Shown here: positions 42,564-52,905 of the stretch, piece by piece
How the letters are laid out: each line of letters opens with the position of its first letter
Numbering within the stretch: the stretch's first letter is position 1
Source: Hybos culiciformis
Taxonomy: Eukaryota; Arthropoda; Insecta; Diptera; Hybotidae
NCBI GenBank assembly: GCA_964007475.1
Contig: OZ023274.1
Coordinates: 103,339,372-103,403,371, forward strand
Direction of reading: 5' to 3'
DNA: 64,000 nt
Made by a program: the position numbers and the translations under genes
Notes under the pieces: model-generated
Told to the model about the DNA's origin: nothing
Databases searched by the model: none
What the model saw: only the letters and a program-made list of their open reading frames with translations

Positions 42564-43246
42564 CAGTACCGGACAAAACATTTGCCACTTTCACGTAAAC
42601 GTTAGTGTTTTTCTATCAAATATGATTCAAGATAATTGCAAAAATCTACAAAAACCAGTTTTTATGAAAATATATATCGTAGTTTATAAAATTGCAGCAA
42701 ACACTTGTTTCAATAAAACAAATAGGATTTTTTTTTTTTTATATAAAAAATAAGTACTCCGACAAAACCTTTGGAGCTATTTCTCTTCAATTAATTTTCT
42801 TTCTTAATTTAAAATATTTAGTCTAAAATATTTTAGTTTAAGTTATTCTTGTCATTGTCCGTTCGTGGCATTGACTGACAGATTACTAAAGAATTTGAAA
42901 AGAAATGTCATTCCAAACTTGTTTTACCCATTCGAAAGACGATCTTAGGTTTCAGCAGTTCCCTATTGGCTTAAGCTTGAGTGAGCCATTCGAGAATTTC
43001 AAATTTTTTTTTTCAAACAAGTAGACTAATATTGTCCACCGTTATACTAGCATTTTTTCTTCAGCAAATTGTAACAATACCCCAAAAGAAATGTGTCCTT
43101 TTACAAATCGATCTATATATCACTAATAGGATGAATTTGATTCACCCCATGTCGCGGGAGGCAAAATTTACAAAAACCGGTATCTCGTACTACATATCGA
43201 AAAAATTAAATTTATATAAAAATTGCAAATGTTTTGCCTTGTACTT
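42564..43246 (-). mobile_element. Degraded Tc1-like transposon with transposase remnants
   Basis: The left end CAGTACCGGACAAAACATTT matches the right end on the other strand, AAGTACAAGGCAAAACATTT, and both continue GC, resembling Tc1-family ends. On the minus strand, broken frames show the C-terminal part of a Tc1 transposase: ILEWLTQA (compare the family's LxWPxQSPDLNP), then WVKQVWNDISFQ, then LVICQSMPRT, matching the family order of a WN-S-I block followed by SMPRR. Stops and frame changes separate the pieces, and the N-terminal half is not recognisable. It is an internally deleted, inactive copy; the TA target duplication is no longer clear. Confidence 0.75.
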
Positions 43247-45349
43247 TACGTCAAGTAGGAGGGAAATATTGCTTATGTAATTTATTAATATGTTATAAGG
43301 AAAGCTTTAATGTTCTCATTGAATTATTTTCGTTAAGTTTTGAATGTTTTAAGATAAATAATTTTTGAGTCAAAGAAAATTATATAAGTATTTTTATTTT
43401 TATTTATTAAAATACTACGAAGAAATTTAAACTATGAAAGATAAGATAAAACTGATAAATTAAACAAATAAAAATATCAAGAACAAAAAAAAAACTTAAG
43501 GTCTCAAAAGAACAGTGTTGAAATACGACAGACGATAATTTCACTTTTATTTACAATAAAAAAAAACATTCAGCATCATTAAATAAATAATAATACATTA
43601 TATAATAAGAAAAACTTTAAATAAATACCTACCACATTAAAGATTACAGATTCTAGTCTATATAAAAAAAAAATGTTTAAATAAATTTAAATAATTGCTG
43701 TGTAATCGAACTCGACTCATAAGTTAAATCCATAACAGCGAATTTGGGAATAAACATATCAAAGTAATTTTGAATAAAAAAAATAAGATTAATAATGAGA
43801 AAGAGTTATTAAACAGCTAAATTTAATTAGCTTCAGTCCAAACCTAAAAGAAAAACAAATTCTATAGCATTTTTGTTATATTTTATAAATTGAGTAAAAA
43901 TAAATGTTTCAGGTTGCATTACTATCCATCAACTTAAAATAGAAAAATTGATATATATGAGAGATTTCCTTTATCCTATTTTATATGCGGAAGAAAATCC
44001 ATTTTATTGTATAAATAAGCTGCTACTTTCAGACATCAATCTCAAGCTATAACACATAATGTCAAATAACAAATTTCGACAATTTATTTAATAGATGATA
44101 TTTTATTTCTCGTATTTTTGCTGAAACCAACCAAAAACCAACATACTTAAATATAATAGAAGTAGAATTAGAAAGAAAATCCAGACTACGCATATCTCCT
44201 AAATGTGACATGATATAGAAATTACACAATACATTAGTTTTTATTTTGTATTAGGTAGCTTTATTTTTGTTTTCACATGACATAGTAACATATTTCTGTT
44301 TTTTGATTCCTATATTTTATATTATATGCATAGATTTTATTTCTTAAAAATTATTGAAAAAAAAAAAAATGTTCACAATCTTTGAATGGAAAATTCTTAA
44401 AACATTATACAAACTTCTGGAGAAAATTAAAATAATAAATTAATTTGTATAATTAATTCAAATTTTTGTTAACATTGAAATAAGATAAGAAATAAGAAAA
44501 TAAAAACTGATTTTCAAATAAATATCGTTATAGTTAAAAAAGTAATATCGAAAGAAATTTCAACCAAAGATAAACAAAAAGCCACATAATTGTTGCAATT
44601 TATATTTCGGAAGTACAAAATTATTTAATTGTAATGTACTTCAAATTTGATGAAGTATAATAGAATCATAAGTTAAAATTTCAGAATGACCATTCACTCG
44701 TTTTAAAATCCCTTATATTTTATTCTATATACATGTTTAAAATTTCGTCCTTTAACATTATTTATTTTAAATTTGCTTTCATGTATATTATGCAAAGCGA
44801 ATGCATGTATAAAAGTTAAAGTAACTTACCCCAGAGAAAAGGTTAAAAACGTCTATGACTTTTCACAAAAAGTCATCAATCATACATACATATATAGACA
44901 TTTTTTTTTTCATTCAACACACAGATAATTTGATTTCTCTTATTAAAAATTAAAAACATCAAATACTCAAAACTTTAAATTAAACCATTCTTTCATTTGT
45001 ACAATTGCACTATAAAAATTAACTGGATTTTGTGACTTGTTATACATTTTTAAGGCTGAATTTTCGATATACTGTAAGATTTAAAAAAATAAAAAAAAAT
45101 CAAATGGCTGATTTATCAAAGAATCAGTCAAATTTAAAACTTTTATAATATTGAAAAGGCATTAAAAATTTTCAACAAAGAAAAAGCTACTCTGTAAATT
45201 TAAGTTTTTCATTTCTGTTTTTTTTTTAATTATTGTTACGTTTTAATTAAATTTTAATGTATATTTAATAACGATTTTTAAATTTTTGTTTGCATATTTT
45301 TATTATTAAAAGTATTTTTCCTTCTTAAGATTTTTTTTTTTTTTTGATT

Positions 45350-46175
45350 TTAAAGTGACACCATTTCTGTAAACGATTTTAGGTATGCTTCATGTAATTT
45401 TTTTACAAATTCTGGGTCATTTTGAATTAAATATGTCATTGCTTGCAATAATTGAGTTTGCGTTAAAGGCTCAGGTTTATGTGTAATTGTCAAATTATTT
45501 AAATCCTTGTTACATAATGGCATTCCTTGTGGAAGAATTTTATTAACAATTGGATCTGTAGATGTTACTGAAAACATTGTTGGAGGCATTAATGCTGGCT
45601 TACTTGATGAATTACTTTGAATATGGGAACCTGAAGAATAGAAAAGTAAAAAAAATTAATCAATGATTCCGAAGATTAAACTTTTGATGAATTTGATTTC
45701 TATAAATGCTTTTCTCTAAATGTTGTTAATAAGTCGAGAATTTTTTCATTAAACTTCTAGCAAACAAATAATAATGTAAATCTTACATGGCCTTCCATTG
45801 TTTTTTATATTGTTCGCGTTAGTTGAGGCTGATCCTAAAAATTTAGCCAACGGCGAAGAACTTATTAGTGTATTATTCATTTGCTCTTGGACCTGCTTAG
45901 GCGATTGCACTCTCATCATATTAATTCCATTTTCTACCATACTAAGTGAAGTCATCGGTGGTGTAATTTTACCATCCTGCTGAGGAGTGGCAGCCCGCTG
46001 TTGTTTTTCAATTTGATCCACTGATACTGGATTAGATAATAGTCTTTGAAATAATGGAACTTCCGAAGCCGCAGCAGGTTTTGCAGCTGCAAAAAAATTC
46101 ATTACACTTTGTGATGCAATATCTAATTGATTATTGTTAGGATTTGACATTGGTATTGCTTGATGCTGTTGTGGA

Positions 46176-46208
<33 letters not shown>

Positions 46209-47928
46209 TGTTGTTGTTGCTGTTGGTGTTGTTGTTGGTGGTGTTGCTGCTGATGATGTGGTAATACTTTAACACCATGATTAACTTGGGAATTGTTAAA
46301 GTCTTCTTGGGCTTTGCTCAACATAGTGAATATATTAACAGAGCCATTGTTTCCACCTTGATCTTTTGGCATCATTTGATGATGATTATTTATAATCGGA
46401 GCTGTTATAATTGTTGGTCCAGATAAAGTTCTATTTTTTGACTCCGACGATTCTTTGATTAAACGTCCAACAAGTTCACCAATACGATCACACTCAGAAC
46501 TATTATAAAACCAGAAACCACGAATCCTTGACCTTTCGTTACGGTATAATAAAAATGGTGGTTGGGATTGTAATTCGAGATGCTCAGTTATTGGTTCAAC
46601 AAAAGAATTAGTGTTGAGCCTGAAAAACAGAAATTAATTCAAATCCATTGACGATTAAGAAAAAAGTTTGAATAATTTATGGTTTAATCATAGGAACTAG
46701 AATTCTAAAACTAAAAAACTAACTTAAAAACAATATTTTTTTATTTTAACTATTGGCTTTTAAATAAGATTATGTTATATTTGATTTAAGTTACTTAAAA
46801 AGGACTAGTTATCTATTAAATTGAATCTTTGACAATTTCTTCGTCCATTTAGAATAGAGAAACTTTTCTGAACTAACTTTTTGAATAATTGTTATCTATA
46901 TTTCACGATTTTGGGGAGTTTTCCCCGCATTTAAAACTATTGGAAAAACAAATTTATTTAATATCGAATATTGAATTCCCTCTCTAGCCATTGCACTTTA
47001 GTAATGTGCATTTATTTAATGGAATATTAATTAAATTTAAAATTGATAGTAGTTATACCTGTTATTGATAAAAATACTATTAAATGGTTCAGCGTTTCGG
47101 CTATAAATAAAAAATACACCTTCAACGTCAGTTTTTTCCCATTCGTTTCCTTCTGGACTAAATGTATAGAAAGCTACATGAGCTGATGATGTCACAATAT
47201 CTAAAAGAAAAATATAAATTAATTTTTTAGATACCTAGGTAGGTACTCAAAAAAATTTTTTTTTATTAACACAACAAATTAATTACCACAGGGCAACACA
47301 ATCACATGAGATCACAACATTTAATATCAGGCCAACAACGATGCATTAAAAGACTGATACAAAAGTTAAGTCATATCATCGTCGTCTTACGGATACTTAA
47401 GACAACTTTAATGCTTAGCGTAGATAAGATATCTAATTTGTTTTAAAATCAACCGAACGAAAATTACGTTAGCGGTGGTTCTCAAACTCCCTAATCCAAG
47501 GCGGTTTTTGGGGGAACAGTTACCGTTTCAGAAATGCATATGCTCTTGGTAGGTCCTACCGACTCTCTTCTAACTTACAACTAAATCGGATTTGTACACG
47601 TAAGCTGTGCAATTAAGCCACTTTTTTTTTCCAACTTTTTTTTTTTGTGAAAATTACTCATAGACAGTATGTTGTGCAGTAGGTATACCAAGTCTCTATC
47701 TATCATTATCAATTCCATCTTTTGTGTGTGACATAAAAGTGAATCAAAAAATGAAAAAAAAAAAATAAAATCATATTTTTTCTTCTCTGAATTTTATTTT
47801 GCTAAAACAAAGCTGTGCTGGGTCAAAATAATTTTTTTTACAACAAGATCTTCAGCCTCACCTTTTGCATAAGGATCAACCCGTTTAATAGCTGCTAAAT
47901 TCATACGAAGCTCACTTTTATCAACCAT
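45350..47928 (-). CDS. Dcp1: mRNA-decapping enzyme subunit 1 (DCP1), 4 exons, ~440 aa
   Basis: Minus-strand exons: 47862-47928, 47059-47200, 45787-46619, 45350-45630 (1323 nt, open). DCP1 activates the DCP2 decapping enzyme in cytoplasmic P-bodies, so it acts in 5'-3' mRNA decay. The N-terminal EVH1 domain (residues 1 to about 125) is strongly conserved: RMNLAAIKRVDPYAKDIV, SSAHVAFYTF, EWEKTDVEGVFFIYSRNAEP, then QPPFLLYRNERSRIRGFWFY. The linker holds a His/Gln tract with 16 consecutive Gln (46178-46225) and two short conserved-looking pieces, SVMNFFAAAK and PLFQRLLSNPVSVDQIEKQQ, which may be the family's short motifs. The C-terminal trimerisation helix (TQTQLLQAMTYLIQNDPEFV, then KKLHEAYLKSF) ends the protein. 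The start is the first ATG, with the usual DCP1 spacing to RMNLAAIK. TTTATT at 45299 may be the poly(A) signal. Confidence 0.95.
46160..46258 (-). repeat. CAA/CAG-type repeat coding Gln/His in Dcp1
   Basis: On the plus strand this reads as TTG and CTG triplets with some GTG. It encodes 16 uninterrupted Gln (46178-46225) flanked by His/Gln mixtures in the linker between the EVH1 domain and the C-terminal helix. CAA and CAG are interspersed, which tends to stabilise length, but such tracts are often length-polymorphic. Confidence 0.85.
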
Positions 47929-48683
47929 TTTTTTTTTTTTTTAATTTATGATTTTTTTTTATTTCGTTTTTCCGAAATAAATTCTTTTCTTTTAAATTCT
48001 TTTTTTTTAATTAAGATTTTTTTTTCCAATTTGATGAATTGACATCAACAAAATGGAAAATTGAAAAAAAAAAAATTCGAAAATGAAATAAAATTGTTTG
48101 CACTTTAATGTGAAACTAATAAATTTTATTTTAAAATTAAATTTATAATTTTCTTTATAGATTTTTTTTTAACAATATTTTTTTTATTTTCTGAAATTTT
48201 TTTATTATTTCTTTCGAATGATTTTCCGTAAATTAAAAAAGAAGAAAATTTTCTGGTGCGTTTCTTTTCTTTTCTTTTTTTTTTTTTTATGACATAAGCC
48301 GCCGATTTCCGAAATAGATGTGTGTGCGAGAATATATACAAGCTGCAAGCAGGCAGCTGTGCAAAGATTTTTAATGCCAGTAATGTTGGAGGCTTGAAAT
48401 GCATGTTATTTCAAAGTTCTGACTGTATAATAGATTCTAATTAAGTTTACTTCAAATCAAGAATCTAACAGCTTTTAAAACTTCTGGACACTGGACTAGA
48501 TGCCTGAATTTTTTTTTGGAAAAATTTACTTCTATTAGTTGGATCGGAATCTTGAGATAATTTTGAGATAATTGTCTCATGTTGTACAACCAAGTTGGAC
48601 CGTGTATGGGCCGCATAAATGCTGTTTTCGTGATCGGTATCAATTTCAAACATGGATGAGTTGATTATGAAATTTTTCAATTC

Positions 48684-48770
48684 GACGAAATCTCAACTAT
48701 GATTCAACCCGATCATGGAAACTAGGTACTAGCATACGATCAGGTTGAAACAGAGTTGAGTTTTCGTTGA
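48684..48770. repeat. Imperfect inverted repeat, ~35-bp arms
   Basis: The left arm begins GACGAAATCTCAACTATGAT and continues TCAACCCGATC. The right arm on the other strand reads CAACGAAAACTCAACTCTGT then TTCAACCTGATC. The arms agree at most positions and enclose about 17 bases. It may be the remnant of a small fold-back element; no target duplication was identified. Confidence 0.55.
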
Positions 48771-48823
48771 GTTCGAAAATTTTATATCAATCAAGGAAAC
48801 AAAGTTGTACGTAATATAAAATG

Positions 48824-49109
48824 GGTACTTTTCCGTTAGCCGGGCGCAAATGACAAAAATTTACAGCGTAAATTTACGGCGGTAGAAATGTTACTGAAAA
48901 ACTTATGGTCATTTAAAATGAATAGTTTTTTTGTGCGCCAAAAAAAAAGTACTTTGGGGGGTTCGGGGAAGGCGGCAGCCTTCCCCCGATACACGAAAAA
49001 ACTTCATTTTAAATGACCATAAGTTTTCAGTAACATTTCTGCTTCGCTTTGCGACTTGATTCACAATTTTTTGCGCCGTACATTTGCGCCCGGCTAACGG
49101 AAAAGTACC
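48824..49109. mobile_element. Fold-back DNA transposon, 286 bp, 8-bp target duplication
   Basis: Both ends carry an identical 29-bp inverted repeat starting GGTACTTTTCCGTTAGCCGG. A second pair of arms of about 45 bp lies further in (from 48890 and up to about 49044), sharing GAAATGTTACTGAAAA and CTTATGGTCATTTAAAATGA. A perfect 8-bp duplication ATAAAATG flanks the element (48816-48823, 49110-49117). The centre is GC-rich with its own palindrome (GGGGAAGG-CGGCAG-CCTTCCCC). It has no coding capacity. The duplication length fits hAT or P-type insertion, but the ends do not match the hAT consensus, so the superfamily is unassigned. Confidence 0.9.
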
Positions 49110-50120
49110 ATAAAATGTTTCAAATGTTGCCTAGGTATAAGTATAACTCCCAGTTTAACCTTTTTATTAAAAACATAATTTTTCTTAATTAATGCAAATA
49201 CGAGGTGCTCCAGTTTACTTTGAAACCGAGTTAGATTCTCGAATCCAGTTTGAGTACTACTTAGATAGATCGAGATTTTTCAAAAGTCTGACTGATAAAA
49301 ATTCAATAATGCATTTTTATAATTTAGGTCCTACTCAACTACAACTTACATTTTACATACCTACAGAATGATCCTAGGAATTTTAGTAATTTTCTTTTAA
49401 TTTAATGTTGATATTATTGATGTCAATTGTTGATTAATTAATATTTTTAACTAATTAAAAAGTATTTACCAATAATAATATTTAAAAAATATAATTTATT
49501 TTCATTAAAAATTAACTAAAAATTTTGTAAATAAAAATACAATAATAAAAGTTTCCCGCTTTTGAACTTCTGTAATTCTGCAGCGCTGATTAAACTCAAA
49601 CGGCTTATTTTATTGTTCAACAAATTCATTCAAGAAAACATCTGATTTTGAAGTTCTTCTACAGTAAAAGTATAAAAAGTAAATAAAAACAGAAATTATG
49701 TGGTACGCTGCTGCAAACTGTTAATATCAATAAACTGCAAAACCACACAAGACACGATACTGTTGTATTCAGCTTGACTTCGCATATTGCGAAGTTTGTT
49801 TACTTTTTTATTAACAGGTTTTTTAGTTTTCACATCAAAAATAAAATAAATTTTTTTAAAAATAATAAAAGGATATCATTAATGTTTTTTTTTATTTCGG
49901 TAAAAATTGTGAATTAGGTGCAGGAAGTCGTCTTATCGTATTCACAACGACACGTTAGACATTGGGTGCCTAGTGCAAAAAGAAAACCAAAACAACCTCG
50001 ACTCGAACCAAATGAGACTGATATGTTCATGGAATCTAGAATTTTTATATCTTTTATTGGATTCGATTGCTAATGCAAAATTTGAAACAGATCAATAGAA
50101 CATAAGAAAAATTTTAGAAA

Positions 50121-52905
50121 ATGGAATCGTTTGAGAAATTAAATTGGTAAGGTTGGAATGGAATCAATTAAATCTTTCAAAGAATTGTTAAATTAAATTT
50201 CAATTCAATTCAATGTAGCTATTTATACATATAGTATTATAACATTTGCAATTACCTATGATTTTTGTTTTCTACCTTTTTAGGTCATGGAATAAGCTGC
50301 GTACTCCTCAAGAACACTTAGAGTATTTTAATAAAGAGTTTACTGATAATCCCAAGGATATTCTATTTTGTCATCTCAATGAAATCGAACCGAAATTAAT
50401 TGATGATATTATCAAATCTGTAACAGATGATACAATCGAAGAAAAAAATGACGATATACGAGATCCAAGAAATCAGGATATTGTGAAAAAATTAAATTAT
50501 GATTATAGTGAATCCAAAAGATACTTGAAGCGAACCAAAATGTTTGATAAATTTACAGAGCATTCAACATTAACTAAACAAGAGCAATTATCCTGTTATG
50601 TAGTTGTTAAAAATAAAAAATTAAAATTGGATTGTCGGCCAGAAGATGAAGAGATTTATGAATTGACAAAGGAAAAACGTTCCAAAGAATATATAAGATT
50701 TAATGAATATTTAGAGAATTATTTAAAATTAAATTCTTATAGTCATGAATTTAACTATTTAAATGATATTTATAAATCATATTTAAATGAAATTAGTGCT
50801 GAGATTTTGAGAAATCCGAATAAAGTTTATTCATTGGAAACAGCATTACCGCTTCCGTACAAAATAAAGTCGAATTTGGTAGTAGATATTCAAAATTTGA
50901 CAAATTCGAAAATAGACGGTTATGTTCCTAAAATTAATGAAAACATTGATTTCTTAAAATTTCCAAAGTATTCAATAAAATATATTAAAGATTTAATGGA
51001 AATAAATATGGATAAATATGAATATTCTAAAAATTTACTCGGTAGTGATGAGAATATTGCAGCTGCTTCCGATCATAAAGTAATACTAACAGACGAGGCT
51101 CTAAAAATATTTTTAGGTACGTATTTTCTTGCTTTTAACAAGGTACCAGTGATTTTTTTTGTTATTAAATATGTTGCAGCAATAATAATACTTTTTTTTA
51201 GGATCTGTTGATGAAAATTCGGAATGGGAATTACCTTTCGAAATTACTGAAAAAATGAATGGCAATTTGACATTTCTATTTGAAAATCCTCTTCCAATGC
51301 GCTGTATAAATCATAAAACTAACTTAATGTTGTTTCGAAAATTATTTCCCATTCATTTGAATTACTGTAATAAAGTAAAATGGTTTACAAGCAGAGATAA
51401 TAACAATTTGGTACTCAAAGAAAAAGAAAATTGTGGTGAAATCCATGCCCAAAACTTGGAAATGAAATACAAATTAAGAAATTTCATGCATTTCATATCG
51501 CAAGAAAAATCTGAAATTAAAAATAATAAAATTGAAATTGAATGCAATTTATTGTCTGATGGCGATTCCAAATTTGATATGACAGTTATATCTCGTATCG
51601 ATTTATGTGAAGATAAGAACTTATTTATAAATTTTAGTCCAAAATTGGAATATTGTTCAGAATTTGGTAATTCGTATATGACTAAAATTGAATTACTAGA
51701 TGAATGGGTCAAACAAAAATTCATAACGAATTCGATCACAAAAAGACGTGAGTTTTATACTTTCCAAAACATAAATCTTTCTTTGCCGTAATTGAATTCA
51801 AATTGATTATTGATTCTTACGACTATTCCTATTTTATTACTTTCAATAAGAAAGGTTCTGATAATAAATAAATATAATTTTTTTTATAGATCGAATCAAT
51901 GCTCAAAATTTAGAACTAATTCAAATTGAAGATGTAACTTTAGAAGAAATTGAAGCTTCATTAAAAAAATTATATAATATTGATATTAAAGTCGTTTTGG
52001 CATCATTATTTGAATTTTTTAAAATTTTAACAAGGTTTCCTTGTGATCAATATGTTATAAAATATAATCCAATTCATCGAGATAAAATGATTGTTTATCG
52101 TCAAAAAGAAGAAATGTAAGTATGATTTAGATTTAGAATACAAAAAAAAGAACTTTAATGCCACTAAATGTTAAGGAAAAATAAAAATGTTCAAGTTTCC
52201 GTCATGAACTCCTTATTTTAATATTATTTTGCTATATATTTCAGAAAACAAAACACATTTGATTTACATAATGTTTATGGTAGTTATATGAAGAATTCTA
52301 ATTTAATGCAAAATTTTCAAACTGTGAGAATAGATGAAAATTCATTAAGTCCAATTCATGATCGTTTTTTCATTCATCCATGTTGTTTTCCTCCTGCGGA
52401 TTGCGAAAATAAAACAGCAAACAATAATATACATCGTAAAAAGAGTCTTAGAAACCCTAAAGCCAAAAATCAACAAAAGCAAGTATTTCGAAAAGAAAAT
52501 ATAAAAAAAATACAACAACAACGAAAACAACCACTTAAAAATTTTAAACAGAAAGATAATCTCGCAAAATATAAGAGATCACCAAATTTTAAAGGACAAG
52601 AAAATAATAACAAAATGAAATCCAAAAAGAAGAAAAAATTTTCATCACAAAAGAAAAAATCAAATAATATTGTTTCATGTAATTTCAATAAAAATAAAGT
52701 AAATTTTAATACAAATAAGAAGATAGAAAAAAGAAATGTTCAAATTGATGAAACTCCATTTAGCGTGGATGACTACTTAGCTAATTTCAATAATGCATTA
52801 AACAGCAAAGTTTTAACAAGAGAAGAAATTATTGAAGAAAAACAATCAAAACGTAAATTAGAAACAAATAAATTAAATATAATGGATATACAAAATAATT
52901 TATGA
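50121..52905 (+). CDS. Ice2: Little elongation complex subunit 2-like (ICE2/NARG2), 5 exons, ~763 aa
   Basis: Exons: 50121-50146, 50284-51116, 51202-51747, 51890-52115, 52245-52905; 2292 nt, no internal stop, all GT-AG. ICE2 belongs, with ICE1 and ELL, to the little elongation complex that promotes RNA polymerase II transcription of snRNA genes in the nucleus. The call rests on a NARG2 C-terminal-domain-like region (about residues 400-595): LLDEWVKQKF, then DQYVIKYNPIHRDKMIVYRQ, FDLHNVYGSY, and the ending LSPIHDRFFIHPCCFPP, which fits the family pattern of an L-x-P-x-H segment closed by FPP (592-594). The N-terminal half is Lys/Glu/Asn-rich without a domain I recognise. Behind the domain sits a lysine-rich tail of about 170 residues. 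The start is inferred: a 26-nt first exon (MESFEKLN) before donor GTAAGG. The open frame at 51362-51739 on the other strand is a shadow. Confidence 0.72.

Larger units (their letters stand above)
23258..45349. other. 22-kb stretch with no supported gene
   Basis: Extremely AT-rich DNA with long homopolymer runs. It contains the mobile-element copies listed separately (28388, 34630, 35638, 36000, 37712, 42564), short tandem duplications, and the 3' flank of Dcp1 (TTTATT at 45299-45304 is AATAAA on the minus strand). Open frames of 60-100 codons here are AT-biased or lie inside transposons. One coding-like block near 30660-30805 (minus) is discussed in the findings. Confidence 0.55.
47929..50120. 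other. Divergent intergenic region between Dcp1 and Ice2
   Basis: About 2.2 kb between two start codons pointing away from each other, so it should hold both promoters. It contains an imperfect inverted repeat (48684-48770), a fold-back transposon (48824-49109), a short perfect palindrome CTTCGCATATTGCGAAG near 49780, and a less AT-rich open block (49918-50070). No TATA box stands out above the AT-rich background. Confidence 0.6.

Noticed and set aside
42981..43280. 99-codon plus-strand frame
   Set aside because: It lies within the Tc1-like relic, opposite to the strand with transposase remnants.
47471..47520. GCGGTGGTTCTCAAACTCCC in a Dcp1 intron, resembling a hAT terminus
   Set aside because: No CAG start, no partner end and no target duplication could be found.
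51362..51739. 125-codon frame on the minus strand
   Set aside because: It is the antisense shadow of Ice2 exon 3.
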